NCBI GenBank assembly: GCA_963665505.1
Contig: OY762275.1
Location: 1,550,001-1,614,000 of the forward strand
From: QANA01 sp963665505
GTDB taxonomy: Bacteria > Bacillota > Clostridia > Christensenellales > Christensenellaceae
Length of the DNA stretch: 64,000 nt
Reading direction: 5' to 3'
The notes under the pieces: generated by a model
What the model was told of the DNA's origin: nothing
Seen by the model: only the letters and a program-made list of their open reading frames with translations
The model's database searches: none
Made by a program: the position numbers and the translations under genes
Shown: positions 47,736 through 56,000 of the stretch, in pieces
Position numbering within the stretch: the stretch's first letter is position 1
Layout: every line of letters begins with the position of its first letter

Positions 47736-49214
47736 CTACAGTAACACGCAAAGCATCCCGCCGTTTCCTTCGTTCACCATCCTGTTCAGCGCTTCCTGTA
47801 TTTTTTCCCTTACATCTTCGGGTATACCGGACATTTTGCCGGAAAGTCCTTCCCGCACGATATCATAAAGCGATTTGCCAAAAATATCCGTTTCCCAAAT
47901 GCGGGAAGGATCCGCTTCGAACTCTTTTACTAGATATTCGATAAATTCTTTGCTCTGGCTTTCCGTTCCTACGATCGGGTTGACTTCGGTCTGCACATCC
48001 ACTTTTATGATATGCATGCTGGGTGCGCTTGCCTTCAGCCGCACGCCAAAGCGATTCCCCTGTTGTATCAATTCCGGTTCTTCCAAGGTCAACTCGGAAA
48101 CAAGCGGCTGTACGACGCCGTATCCGTTGCTTCTGACTTCGGCAAGGGCACCTTCCAGTTTGTCGTACTGCCGTTTCGCACCTACAAGATCTTTCACGAT
48201 CTCAATCAGATGGCTGTCATCCTGGATTTCACAGCCGCACTCTTCTCCCAGGACTTTATAGAACAAAGCCTGTTTGATATCCAATCCGACATTGATGCTG
48301 CCATCGCCCAGCAGGATATCGTCGATGGCGATCTTCCCGATGTAGTCGATATCTTCGAAAGGCTGCGTGAGGGCACCGAAATCTTTCATTACGGCCACAT
48401 GTTCCGTTGCTTCCTTGATTTTTTCAAGCACTTCGGAAAAAAGCCAGTGATCCTCATCCAAGGCGCAGAGCCACTTGGATATGTTATAGTTGATTCGCCG
48501 TACCGGAAATTCGTACAGAATATCGGACAAAAGCGCATTGACATCCTGTTTTTCCATGTTCAGCACATCGAGCAGAGCCACGCTCACCCCATATTTCTCC
48601 GTCAGACGGTCCCGCAGGTTCTGCGTTTCCGTGGACCCCGGCGAAGCCGAATTCAATACGATAACGAAAGGCTTCCCGATCGCTTTCAATTCGGAGACGA
48701 CGCGTTCTTCCGCCGTCACATAACTTTCCCGGGGGAGGCTTGCAATCGTACCGTCGGTCGTCATGACCACGCCGATCGTGGCATGCTCCTGTATGACTTT
48801 CTGCGTACCTATTTCCGCAGCCTGCTCAAAGGGAATCTCATAGTCAAGCCAGGGCGTTTTGACCATCCGTGGAATTTCCCCTTCGTTCTGTCCGATCGCA
48901 CCCGGTATCAGGTAGCCTACACAATCTACCATGCGTATTTTTAATTCCGCCACATCGTCGATGTTGACTTTTATCGCTTCCCCGGGCACGAATTTGGGCT
49001 GTGTCGTCATGATCGTCCGGCCCGCTCCGCTTTGGGGCAGTTCATCCGTGATCCGTTGCTTCTCGTTGTCATCTTCTATCCTTGGCAATACAAGCTGATC
49101 CATCATTTTCGTGATGAAAGTGGATTTTCCTGAGCGCACCGGTCCTACGACTCCGATATATATATCTCCGCCGGTACGTTCGGATATATCTTTGTACACA
49201 TCATACGCCTGCAT
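47736..49214 (-). CDS. spoIVA: Stage IV sporulation protein A
   Basis: ATPase that polymerises on the forespore surface and is the base layer of the spore coat. The 492 residues, the standard length, have the P-loop GPVRSGKST at 24-32, the DELPQSGAGRTIMTTQPKFVP switch-like region and the middle domain. The C-terminal tail, ending NGGMLCVLL, is the part that binds SpoVM and the membrane. GGGAGGGG precedes the ATG. A sigma-E-like promoter lies about 40-70 bp upstream, matching mother-cell expression. Confidence 0.97.
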   Translation of the reverse strand: MQAYDVYKDISERTGGDIYIGVVGPVRSGKSTFITKMMDQLVLPRIEDDNEKQRITDELPQSGAGRTIMTTQPKFVPGEAIKVNIDDVAELKIRMVDCVGYLIPGAIGQNEGEIPRMVKTPWLDYEIPFEQAAEIGTQKVIQEHATIGVVMTTDGTIASLPRESYVTAEERVVSELKAIGKPFVIVLNSASPGSTETQNLRDRLTEKYGVSVALLDVLNMEKQDVNALLSDILYEFPVRRINYNISKWLCALDEDHWLFSEVLEKIKEATEHVAVMKDFGALTQPFEDIDYIGKIAIDDILLGDGSINVGLDIKQALFYKVLGEECGCEIQDDSHLIEIVKDLVGAKRQYDKLEGALAEVRSNGYGVVQPLVSELTLEEPELIQQGNRFGVRLKASAPSMHIIKVDVQTEVNPIVGTESQSKEFIEYLVKEFEADPSRIWETDIFGKSLYDIVREGLSGKMSGIPEDVREKIQEALNRMVNEGNGGMLCVLL

Positions 49215-49252
49215 ATAAACCCCTCCCTGAATAAAACCCTCGGTTTTTCAGT

Positions 49253-49283
49253 AATGAATGATTAATGGATTGCGAAAATATCT
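49253..49283 (-). promoter_or_regulatory. Sigma-E-like promoter of spoIVA
   Basis: Minus strand: AGATATT (49283-49277), 16-nt spacer, CATTCATT (49260-49253). This resembles the sigma-E pattern of an ATATT -35 and a CATACAnT -10. The start would fall near 49246, about 30 nt before the ATG. Confidence 0.5.
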
Positions 49284-49341
49284 CGCTTATGGAAAATATA
49301 TGGCGTATAAATTGAAATAATACCTCAATCCCTGCGGTATC

Positions 49342-49375
49342 AAAAAAAAGACGCCGTATCCGCGGCGCCTTTTTT
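49342..49375 (-). terminator. Terminator of the long minus-strand operon ending in plsY
   Basis: Minus strand: GGCGCCG, loop CGGATA, CGGCGTC followed by eight T residues. Confidence 0.85.
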
Positions 49376-49392
49376 ATCCGACATTTTTTTAT

Positions 49393-50037
49393 CTATTGCT
49401 CCCTGTTTCCGTCTGTACCAGCGGGCAGCTTCTCTTTGTTCGATTTGGCGCGGATCTTGTTTTCCCTTCCGGCGAGCAGCCGCTTCATATTGGGTATATG
49501 CCCGATAAGGCCAAATACGGCCAGGCACACAATGGTCAGCTTGCTGTAGAGCCCCACATCGTTCAGCACAAACACGCTTACGGCTTCCAAGATCACGCCG
49601 GCGATCGAACCGATCGAAACGATTTGGGTGAGTGCGATGATCAAAACCGCCACACCCAGTATCACCAGTGTTTCAACCGGCCGCATGACCAGATACACGC
49701 CCAGTGTGGACGAGATCCCTTTACCGCCTTTGAATCTGTAATAGACGGGCAGATTGTGCCCCAGGACGACACAGGCCCCGGCAAGCGCCATACCCAGATC
49801 CTGGCCGGCCAGGCCGCCCAGATAGGCTGCCAGCGCGCCTTTCAATATATCCAGGGCAAATGTGATCAATCCGTATCCCCAGCCGAAACTCCGCACCATA
49901 TTGGTTGCGCCCGCATTTCCGCTGCCGTATTTTCGTATATCCTTTTTCATGAAATGATGCGATACGATAAGCGCGGGAGAAATACTGCCCAGCAAATAGG
50001 CCCCGACAGCGATCCCCACATATAATAAACCTTTCAT
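49393..50037 (-). CDS. plsY: Glycerol-3-phosphate acyltransferase PlsY
   Basis: Membrane enzyme that transfers acyl groups from acyl-phosphate to glycerol-3-phosphate, the first step of phospholipid synthesis. The 214 residues contain the family motifs YLLGSISPALIVS, KYGSGNAGATNMVRSFG and the acyl-phosphate-binding RFKGGKGISSTLG, within about five membrane segments. A charged tail follows. Start 50037 follows GGAGGTG. It is the last gene of the operon. Confidence 0.95.
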   Translation of the reverse strand: MKGLLYVGIAVGAYLLGSISPALIVSHHFMKKDIRKYGSGNAGATNMVRSFGWGYGLITFALDILKGALAAYLGGLAGQDLGMALAGACVVLGHNLPVYYRFKGGKGISSTLGVYLVMRPVETLVILGVAVLIIALTQIVSIGSIAGVILEAVSVFVLNDVGLYSKLTIVCLAVFGLIGHIPNMKRLLAGRENKIRAKSNKEKLPAGTDGNREQ

Positions 50038-50089
50038 CCCACACCTCCATCCACGACGCTTTTCGAGATTGCCTTCGCCTTTATCCGCC

Positions 50090-51412
50090 CTATGCTTCTT
50101 TGCCTCGTTCACGCAACAGCAAACGAACGGGTGTCCCTGAAAAATCAAACGTTTTCCTGATATAATTTTCCAAATAGCCTTTATACGAACGCTGCATCAG
50201 CGAGGGGTCGTTCACAAACAACAGGAAGGCGGGCGGAGCTGCCGCTACCTGCGTGGCATAATATACTCTGAGCCTGCTCCCTCTTGCTACAGGCGGCTCC
50301 ACCGCCGTGATAGCTTCCCGGATACAGTCGTTGAGTAGTCCCGTGGCGATCCGTCTGTTGGCATTTTCCAGCACCGTATCGATCAACTCAAACAATTTGT
50401 CCACCCGCTGGCCGGTTTTGGCAGAAATATAGATACGCAGCGCATATTCCATGAAAGCAAGCGCGGTAGAAATCTCATTGTTATATTTCTGGATCGTATT
50501 TGTATCTTTCTCGACAAGATCCCATTTATTGACGGCTATGATCGCAGGCTTCCCTTCCGAATCGACATACCCGGCTATCTTAACATCCTGTTCGGTAATA
50601 CCTTCCGTCGCACTGATTAGTACGATGACCACATCCGCCCGCCGTATGGCCCCGAGCGCCCGCACCACGCTGTACCGTTCGATAGAATAATCTTCTATAC
50701 GTCCTTTTTTGCGTATGCCGGCCGTATCTGTAATGATGTATTTTTTATTGCCCCTCGCAAAAAACGTATCGATCGCATCCCTTGTCGTACCGGGAATATC
50801 GCTCACCATCGTACGGTTTTCTCCCAGTATTTTGTTGACTAGAGAAGACTTCCCTACGTTCGGTTTGCCTACGATCGCGACTTTGATTGCGTCTTTATTT
50901 TCATCTTCTTCCGCTTTATCAATATTGGCTATGACCTCATCCAGCAAATCTCCGAGCCCCAGGCCCTGCTCCGCAGATACGGGGAAAACCGCTCCCAAGC
51001 CCAGGCTGTAAAAATCGTACATGACGCTTTCGTCCGATTTGCTGTCTACCTTGTTTACTACGGTGATAACCGGCTTTTTCGTGCGGCGCAGCATGTCCGC
51101 CACCTCGTAATCGGCGCTCACCAAACCGTCTTTTGCATCCACAAAAAAGAGGATCAGGTCTGCAGCGGCAATGGCCAGGTTGGCCTGTTCGCGCATCTGC
51201 GAAAGGATCGCATCCTGGCTGTCCGGATCGATCCCGCCGGTATCCACCAACGTAAAGTAGTGCCCGGCCCATTCCGTATCCTGAAAAATCCTGTCGCGCG
51301 TGACGCCCGGCGTGTTCTCTACGATAGCGATCCGCCTCTTGCATATTTTATTGAAAAAAGTCGATTTGCCTACATTCGGTCTCCCTACGACCGCCACGAT
51401 CGGTTTTGCCAT
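50090..51412 (-). CDS. der: Ribosome-associated GTPase Der (EngA)
   Basis: Essential double-GTPase for 50S subunit assembly. The 440 residues have two G domains (GRPNVGKST near residue 10 and GKPNVGKSS near residue 183), switch motifs DTGGID and DTAGIR, NKxD motifs NKVD and NKWD, and a C-terminal KH-like domain. GGGAG precedes the ATG. Confidence 0.97.
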   Translation of the reverse strand: MAKPIVAVVGRPNVGKSTFFNKICKRRIAIVENTPGVTRDRIFQDTEWAGHYFTLVDTGGIDPDSQDAILSQMREQANLAIAAADLILFFVDAKDGLVSADYEVADMLRRTKKPVITVVNKVDSKSDESVMYDFYSLGLGAVFPVSAEQGLGLGDLLDEVIANIDKAEEDENKDAIKVAIVGKPNVGKSSLVNKILGENRTMVSDIPGTTRDAIDTFFARGNKKYIITDTAGIRKKGRIEDYSIERYSVVRALGAIRRADVVIVLISATEGITEQDVKIAGYVDSEGKPAIIAVNKWDLVEKDTNTIQKYNNEISTALAFMEYALRIYISAKTGQRVDKLFELIDTVLENANRRIATGLLNDCIREAITAVEPPVARGSRLRVYYATQVAAAPPAFLLFVNDPSLMQRSYKGYLENYIRKTFDFSGTPVRLLLRERGKEA

Positions 51413-51415
51413 ACT

Positions 51416-52732
51416 TTATTCTCCCTGTTTCTTTGAAAACGCCGCAACAAACGAATATCCATCGGGCGCCACTACGCAACACCTGGTCTTTATTCTATCG
51501 GAAAGTTCCTGCAACGTCATATCGTCCAGGAACGTATCTTTCCGTTCCCGCAGCAGGCAGGCAGGGATCAGCACACATTCGCCCAGCGTCTTGCCGGCCA
51601 ATTGTACGGCTATATCCTGCCCTGTGAGCAGTCCCGCAACGGTGATGCTCTCTCCGAAAAACCGGTTTTCCACCGGAAAAACATGCACATCTGTCCCAAA
51701 TCTTTTTTGGCAGATATCCGCTGCCCAGCGGATATAAGGGGCCGCATCCCTTCCCGTTACGATGGAAATCTCCTGATAGCATCCTTTGCCTTCCGCAGAA
51801 ACGATCGCATCCCTTACTTCTTTTTTGAACAGAGCGATCATGCCCACGCCATCTTCGATCTGGGAAAAATCCTCATAGCTTTCCGCCGCGGGAAACGGCC
51901 GTTTTGCGCGTATATAAAATTCGTCTGCGCAAAATACGAAACGTTTTCCGTATTCTGCCAGGAGCTTTTCCTGCCATGCTTCGGCCAGATCGATCACCTG
52001 TGCTGCCGTGGCGCCGTCTATTGGCCGTAACACGGCGAGGCCCTTCCTATACCGGGTAAGGCCTACGGGCACAAGCGCCAAAGAATTTGCATAAGGGATA
52101 AACCGCGAAAGATCCGCGATCGTCTTATTTAGCACCGGTCCGTCGTTGATCCCCCTGCAGATCACCGCCTGGCAATTGAAATGGATTCCCGCTTCTCTTA
52201 AACGGGCAAGTTTGTCCATGATCCCATACGCCCGTTTCTTTTTTCCGCCCAGCAGGCCGGCCCGCACATCATCCTCCGTGGCATGGACCGAAATATACAG
52301 CGGAGAAACCTTGCGTGCCAGTATACGGGCAAATTCGGCCTCCGTAAGGTTCGTCAACGTGACATAGTTCCCCATGATGAAAGAGAGCCGCCAATCGTCG
52401 TCCTTAAAATAAAGGGAAAGCCGCATGCCTTTGGGCAGCTGATCGACAAAGCAGAACACACATTGATTCGCACACCGTTTGTTTTTACCCAGCCCATCGC
52501 CCTCAAAGTCGATCCCGATAGATTCATCTTCTTCTTTCTCTATCTCCGCCTCAAATCGATCGGCATTTTTCTTTTTGACCGTCAACGACAACGTCTCACG
52601 TGCCTCGAAATACAAATAATCGATAACATCGTGCAGTTTTTCTCCACATATATGTGTGACTTCGTCTCCCGGGGCGAGACCCATCGTTTCCGCTATGCTG
52701 TTTTTGCGGATATTTCCAATAATCAGGCCCAT
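51416..52732 (-). CDS. DUF512 radical SAM-type protein with PDZ-like N-terminus
   Basis: The 438 residues begin with a PDZ-like region (SIAETMGLAPGDEVTHICGEKLHDVIDYLY). The cysteine motif CANQCVFCFVDQLPKGMR follows (CxxxCxxC, radical SAM-type), then a barrel-like region (YVTLTNLTEAEFARI, LYISVHATEDDVRAGLL) and the C-terminal DUF512 domain. It is conserved in Clostridia next to der. The reaction is unknown. It ends four bases before der starts, indicating one operon. Confidence 0.9.
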   Translation of the reverse strand: MGLIIGNIRKNSIAETMGLAPGDEVTHICGEKLHDVIDYLYFEARETLSLTVKKKNADRFEAEIEKEEDESIGIDFEGDGLGKNKRCANQCVFCFVDQLPKGMRLSLYFKDDDWRLSFIMGNYVTLTNLTEAEFARILARKVSPLYISVHATEDDVRAGLLGGKKKRAYGIMDKLARLREAGIHFNCQAVICRGINDGPVLNKTIADLSRFIPYANSLALVPVGLTRYRKGLAVLRPIDGATAAQVIDLAEAWQEKLLAEYGKRFVFCADEFYIRAKRPFPAAESYEDFSQIEDGVGMIALFKKEVRDAIVSAEGKGCYQEISIVTGRDAAPYIRWAADICQKRFGTDVHVFPVENRFFGESITVAGLLTGQDIAVQLAGKTLGECVLIPACLLRERKDTFLDDMTLQELSDRIKTRCCVVAPDGYSFVAAFSKKQGE

Positions 52733-52742
52733 ATTCTCCTGT

Positions 52743-54128
52743 CTAAATGATAAATTTGGAAAGGTTCGTCCCTTTCAGATAATCTTGCAGATGTTCTTTC
52801 ACATACTCGCTGTCTATCGTTATATCGACCGGCGGGAAAACCTCCCCCGCATTGAAAGAAATATCTTCCAATATGTTCTCGACAATCGTATGCAGCCTTC
52901 TGGCTCCGATATTTTCCAGCGTGCTGTTTGCGATGCTGGCATATTCCGCAATGGTTTCCAGCGCATCTTTGGTGAAGGTAAGGTTCACCCCATCCGCCGC
53001 AAGCAACGCCGTATACTGTTTTATTACGGCGTTTTCGGGCTGCGTAAGTATTTTTATAAAATCATCCTTCGTCAGCGGCTTCAGATCCACCCGGATCGGG
53101 AAACGCCCCTGCAATTCGGGAATCAGGTCGGACACTTTAGAGATATGAAAGGCGCCCGCGGCGATAAAAAGCATATAATCCGTCTCTACCGGGCCGTATT
53201 TTGTCACGACCGTGCTGCCTTCCACGATGGGTAGGATGTCTCTTTGGACGCCTTCCCGCGATATATCCGGGCCCGTACCCATCGTTTTGCCGGCGATCTT
53301 ATCGATCTCATCGAAAAATATGATGCCCGATTGTTCCGCACGGTCGATCGCCGTCTCGATTACTTCATCCATATCGATCAGTTTATCGGCTTCTTCCGCT
53401 TCCAGAAGTTTCCTCGCTTCTTTTATCGTGACTTTGCGGATTTTTGTTTTCTTGGGCAGCAGGCCCGAGAACATCTCGCCCATATTGATCTTGGAGTCCA
53501 TTCCCGCGATTTCTATCCCTATCCCCGAAGTATCCTGCACTTCGACTTCAATGGTCATGCTCTCCAACAGACCCGCTTTCAGCTTATAGGCCAACTCTTC
53601 CCGGCGCGTCATCCTCTGCTGCTTTTGCGCATCCGTCTCTTTTTCTCCCGAAGACAGGGCCGGTGCCCCAAAAATAACCTGAAATGGGTTCTGCTGCGGG
53701 TTGGGCCGCTTGTCGTTCATCAGAATATCCAGTATCCGTTCTTCAGTCATCGCCGCCGCTTTTTTCTGTACCGTTTCATAACGGCTCTTCTTGACGATAC
53801 GGATCGAGGCCTCAAGCAGGTCCCGTACCATCGATTCGACGTCTCTGCCCACATAGCCGACTTCTGTGAATTTGGTCGCCTCCACCTTTACAAAAGGCGC
53901 CTGTACAAGTTTCGCAAGCCGCCGCGCGATCTCGGTCTTGCCCACGCCGGTGGGGCCCACCATGATGATGTTCTTGGGCGTAACTTCCTCGCGCATCTTT
54001 TCCGAAAGTTTGCTGCGCCTGTACCGGTTCCTGAGGGCGATTGCCACAGCTTTTTTTGCTTCTTCCTGCCCTACGATATATTTATCTAACTCCGCTACAA
54101 TCTGCTTGGGTGTAAGGTCGTTTCCCAT
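52743..54128 (-). CDS. hslU: HslU ATPase (ClpY), HslUV protease
   Basis: AAA+ unfoldase that feeds substrates to HslV. The 461 residues include LTPKQIVAELDKYIVGQEEAKKAVAIALRNRYRR, Walker A GPTGVGKTE, the ITKFTEVGYVGRDVE-like EATKFTEVGYVGRDVES, an intermediate domain, Walker B IIFFDEIDKI and the C-terminal ATPase lid ending SKFII, whose tail docks into HslV. GGAGG precedes the ATG, and the gene starts 4 bp after hslV ends. Confidence 0.97.
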   Translation of the reverse strand: MGNDLTPKQIVAELDKYIVGQEEAKKAVAIALRNRYRRSKLSEKMREEVTPKNIIMVGPTGVGKTEIARRLAKLVQAPFVKVEATKFTEVGYVGRDVESMVRDLLEASIRIVKKSRYETVQKKAAAMTEERILDILMNDKRPNPQQNPFQVIFGAPALSSGEKETDAQKQQRMTRREELAYKLKAGLLESMTIEVEVQDTSGIGIEIAGMDSKINMGEMFSGLLPKKTKIRKVTIKEARKLLEAEEADKLIDMDEVIETAIDRAEQSGIIFFDEIDKIAGKTMGTGPDISREGVQRDILPIVEGSTVVTKYGPVETDYMLFIAAGAFHISKVSDLIPELQGRFPIRVDLKPLTKDDFIKILTQPENAVIKQYTALLAADGVNLTFTKDALETIAEYASIANSTLENIGARRLHTIVENILEDISFNAGEVFPPVDITIDSEYVKEHLQDYLKGTNLSKFII

Positions 54129-54132
54129 GGCT

Positions 54133-54669
54133 TCAGACCTCCTCTATCGTGATATTGTCATTGGTAAAGACACATATCTCCGATGCAATGAGGATCGCGC
54201 GTTTGGCGATCTCCAGAGCAGATAGCTCCGTGTTCTGGACCAACGCCTTGGCCGCGGCATAGGCATATGATCCGCCCGAACCGATGGCAAGCACGCCTTC
54301 GTCCGGCTCTATCACTTCCCCCGTTCCGGAAATCAGCAGCATTTCGTCTTTATCGGCCGCGACCAGCATAGCCTCCAAACGGCGCATCATTTTATCATTC
54401 CGCCATTCCTGCGCAAGTTCCACCGCCGCACGGGAAAGACTGCCGCTGTATTGTTCCAGCCGCGCTTCGAAGCGTTCCGAAAGTGTTAACGCATCTGCGA
54501 CCGACCCGGCAAACCCGACGACGACGCTGTTTTTATATAACCTGCGTACCTTTACGGCGGTATGTTTCAGTATCGTTTTTTCTCCCAACGTTACCTGTCC
54601 GTCGCCGGCTACCGCACATTTGCCATATCTTCTGACAGCAACGATCGTTGTTCCTTCAAACATTTCCAT
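54133..54669 (-). CDS. hslV: HslV peptidase (ClpQ)
   Basis: Threonine peptidase of the HslUV complex, proteasome beta fold. The 178 residues begin MEMFEGTTIVAVRRYGKCAVAGDGQVT. The catalytic Thr should be exposed after removal of a six-residue propeptide, longer than the single Met of E. coli and recalling the extended N-terminus of Bacillus ClpQ. GFAGSVADALTL and GSGGSYAYAAAKAL are conserved. It is followed by hslU; codY, the usual next gene in many Firmicutes, is absent. Confidence 0.96.
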   Translation of the reverse strand: MEMFEGTTIVAVRRYGKCAVAGDGQVTLGEKTILKHTAVKVRRLYKNSVVVGFAGSVADALTLSERFEARLEQYSGSLSRAAVELAQEWRNDKMMRRLEAMLVAADKDEMLLISGTGEVIEPDEGVLAIGSGGSYAYAAAKALVQNTELSALEIAKRAILIASEICVFTNDNITIEEV

Positions 54670-54686
54670 GTGATCCTGCCTTTTGA

Positions 54687-56000
54687 TTAAAGTTTGATCG
54701 CCTCTAAAAATCGCTCTATTTCCGCAAGAGAAGCCCGCGCGATCCGTTCTCTTTTTTCTTTCCTGTTCCGTATTTTTTTCTCCGGCTCTGCTATTATACC
54801 ATATGTGATGTGCATCGGTTGAAAGTTCTGCGAGACACTGCCGCTCACATATGCCGCGAGCGCCCCGATCGCCGTTTTATTGGAAAGAACCGGCGCCGTT
54901 TTGCCTTTTGCCTGGAACGCGGCGCATATGCCCGCATACAGCCCGCTGGCAGCGGATTCGATATACCCTTCCACCCCTGTGATCTGGCCCGCAAAGTATA
55001 GGCCCGTATGCGCAGGCATCCGGTATTGCCCGTCCAGAAGCCTCGGGGAATTCAGATACGTATTTTTGTGCATGACGCCCAACCTGGCAAACTTCGCGGT
55101 TTCCAGTCCCGGGATCATGGAGAATACCCGTTTTTGCTCCGCGAACTTCAGATGCGTTTGAAAACCGACGATATTGAATAGCCGTCCGTCCGCATCTTCT
55201 CTGCGCAGCTGTACCACCGCATAGGGAGGTTTTTGCCCTTTTTCGCAAAGGCCTACCGGTTTGCAGGGGCCGAACAACAGAGTCTGGTAGCCCCGCTTTG
55301 CCATCACTTCCACCGGTATACAACCTTCAAACACGCTGCTGTCCTCAAAACCTTTTTGCTCCACGCAGTCCGCATGGACGAGCGCCTGGTAAAAGGCATC
55401 GTATTCTTCCCGGGTCATCGGGCAATTCAGATAATCGTCGCCGCCCTTGTCATAGCGGGACCCCCAGAAAATTTTCTCCCGGGCGATGCTCTCTCCAAAC
55501 ACAATGGGCGCGGCCGCATCGAAAAAATACAGGGAAGCCTCTCCGACCGTTTCCTGTATGCTTTTCAAAAGCGGGCCGGCCGTAAGCGGACCGGTGGCAA
55601 TGATCGCGATATCCCTCTCGTTTTCCACCGTTTTTACCTCCTGTGGTACCAAACGAATGTAGGGATGCGTCTTGATCCGTTCCGTAATGTAATCGGAAAA
55701 TTTGTATCTGTCTACGGCGAGCGCGCCCCCCGCCGGGACTTTCGTGGCATCGGCCGCGGCCAGGATAAGAGAACCGAGCGCGCGCATTTCTGCCTTCAAC
55801 AGGCCGGCCGCATTGGAAAGCATATCGGACTTCAGCGAATTGGAGCAAACAAGTTCCGCCAGCCCGGCATAACTGTGCGCCGGACTCATAGACAAAGGTT
55901 TTTGTTCTATGAGTTCCACCTCAACTCCTTGCCTTGCAATCTGGAAAGCGGCTTCACATCCGGCCAGACCGGCGCCGATGACTTTAACCTTTCCGGGCAT
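54687..56000 (-). CDS. trmFO: tRNA (uracil-54-C5)-methyltransferase, folate- and FAD-dependent
   Basis: Makes ribothymidine-54 in the tRNA T-loop using methylenetetrahydrofolate and FADH2. The 437 residues have the FAD-binding GAGLAGCEAAFQIA, LAELVCSNSLKSDMLSNAAGLLKAEM, FDAAAPIV and HKNTYLNSPRLLD, typical of TrmFO (Gid). It overlaps the topA end by 17 bp. AAAAAGGAAAA serves as the ribosome-binding site. Confidence 0.96.
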   Translation of the reverse strand: MPGKVKVIGAGLAGCEAAFQIARQGVEVELIEQKPLSMSPAHSYAGLAELVCSNSLKSDMLSNAAGLLKAEMRALGSLILAAADATKVPAGGALAVDRYKFSDYITERIKTHPYIRLVPQEVKTVENERDIAIIATGPLTAGPLLKSIQETVGEASLYFFDAAAPIVFGESIAREKIFWGSRYDKGGDDYLNCPMTREEYDAFYQALVHADCVEQKGFEDSSVFEGCIPVEVMAKRGYQTLLFGPCKPVGLCEKGQKPPYAVVQLRREDADGRLFNIVGFQTHLKFAEQKRVFSMIPGLETAKFARLGVMHKNTYLNSPRLLDGQYRMPAHTGLYFAGQITGVEGYIESAASGLYAGICAAFQAKGKTAPVLSNKTAIGALAAYVSGSVSQNFQPMHITYGIIAEPEKKIRNRKEKRERIARASLAEIERFLEAIKL

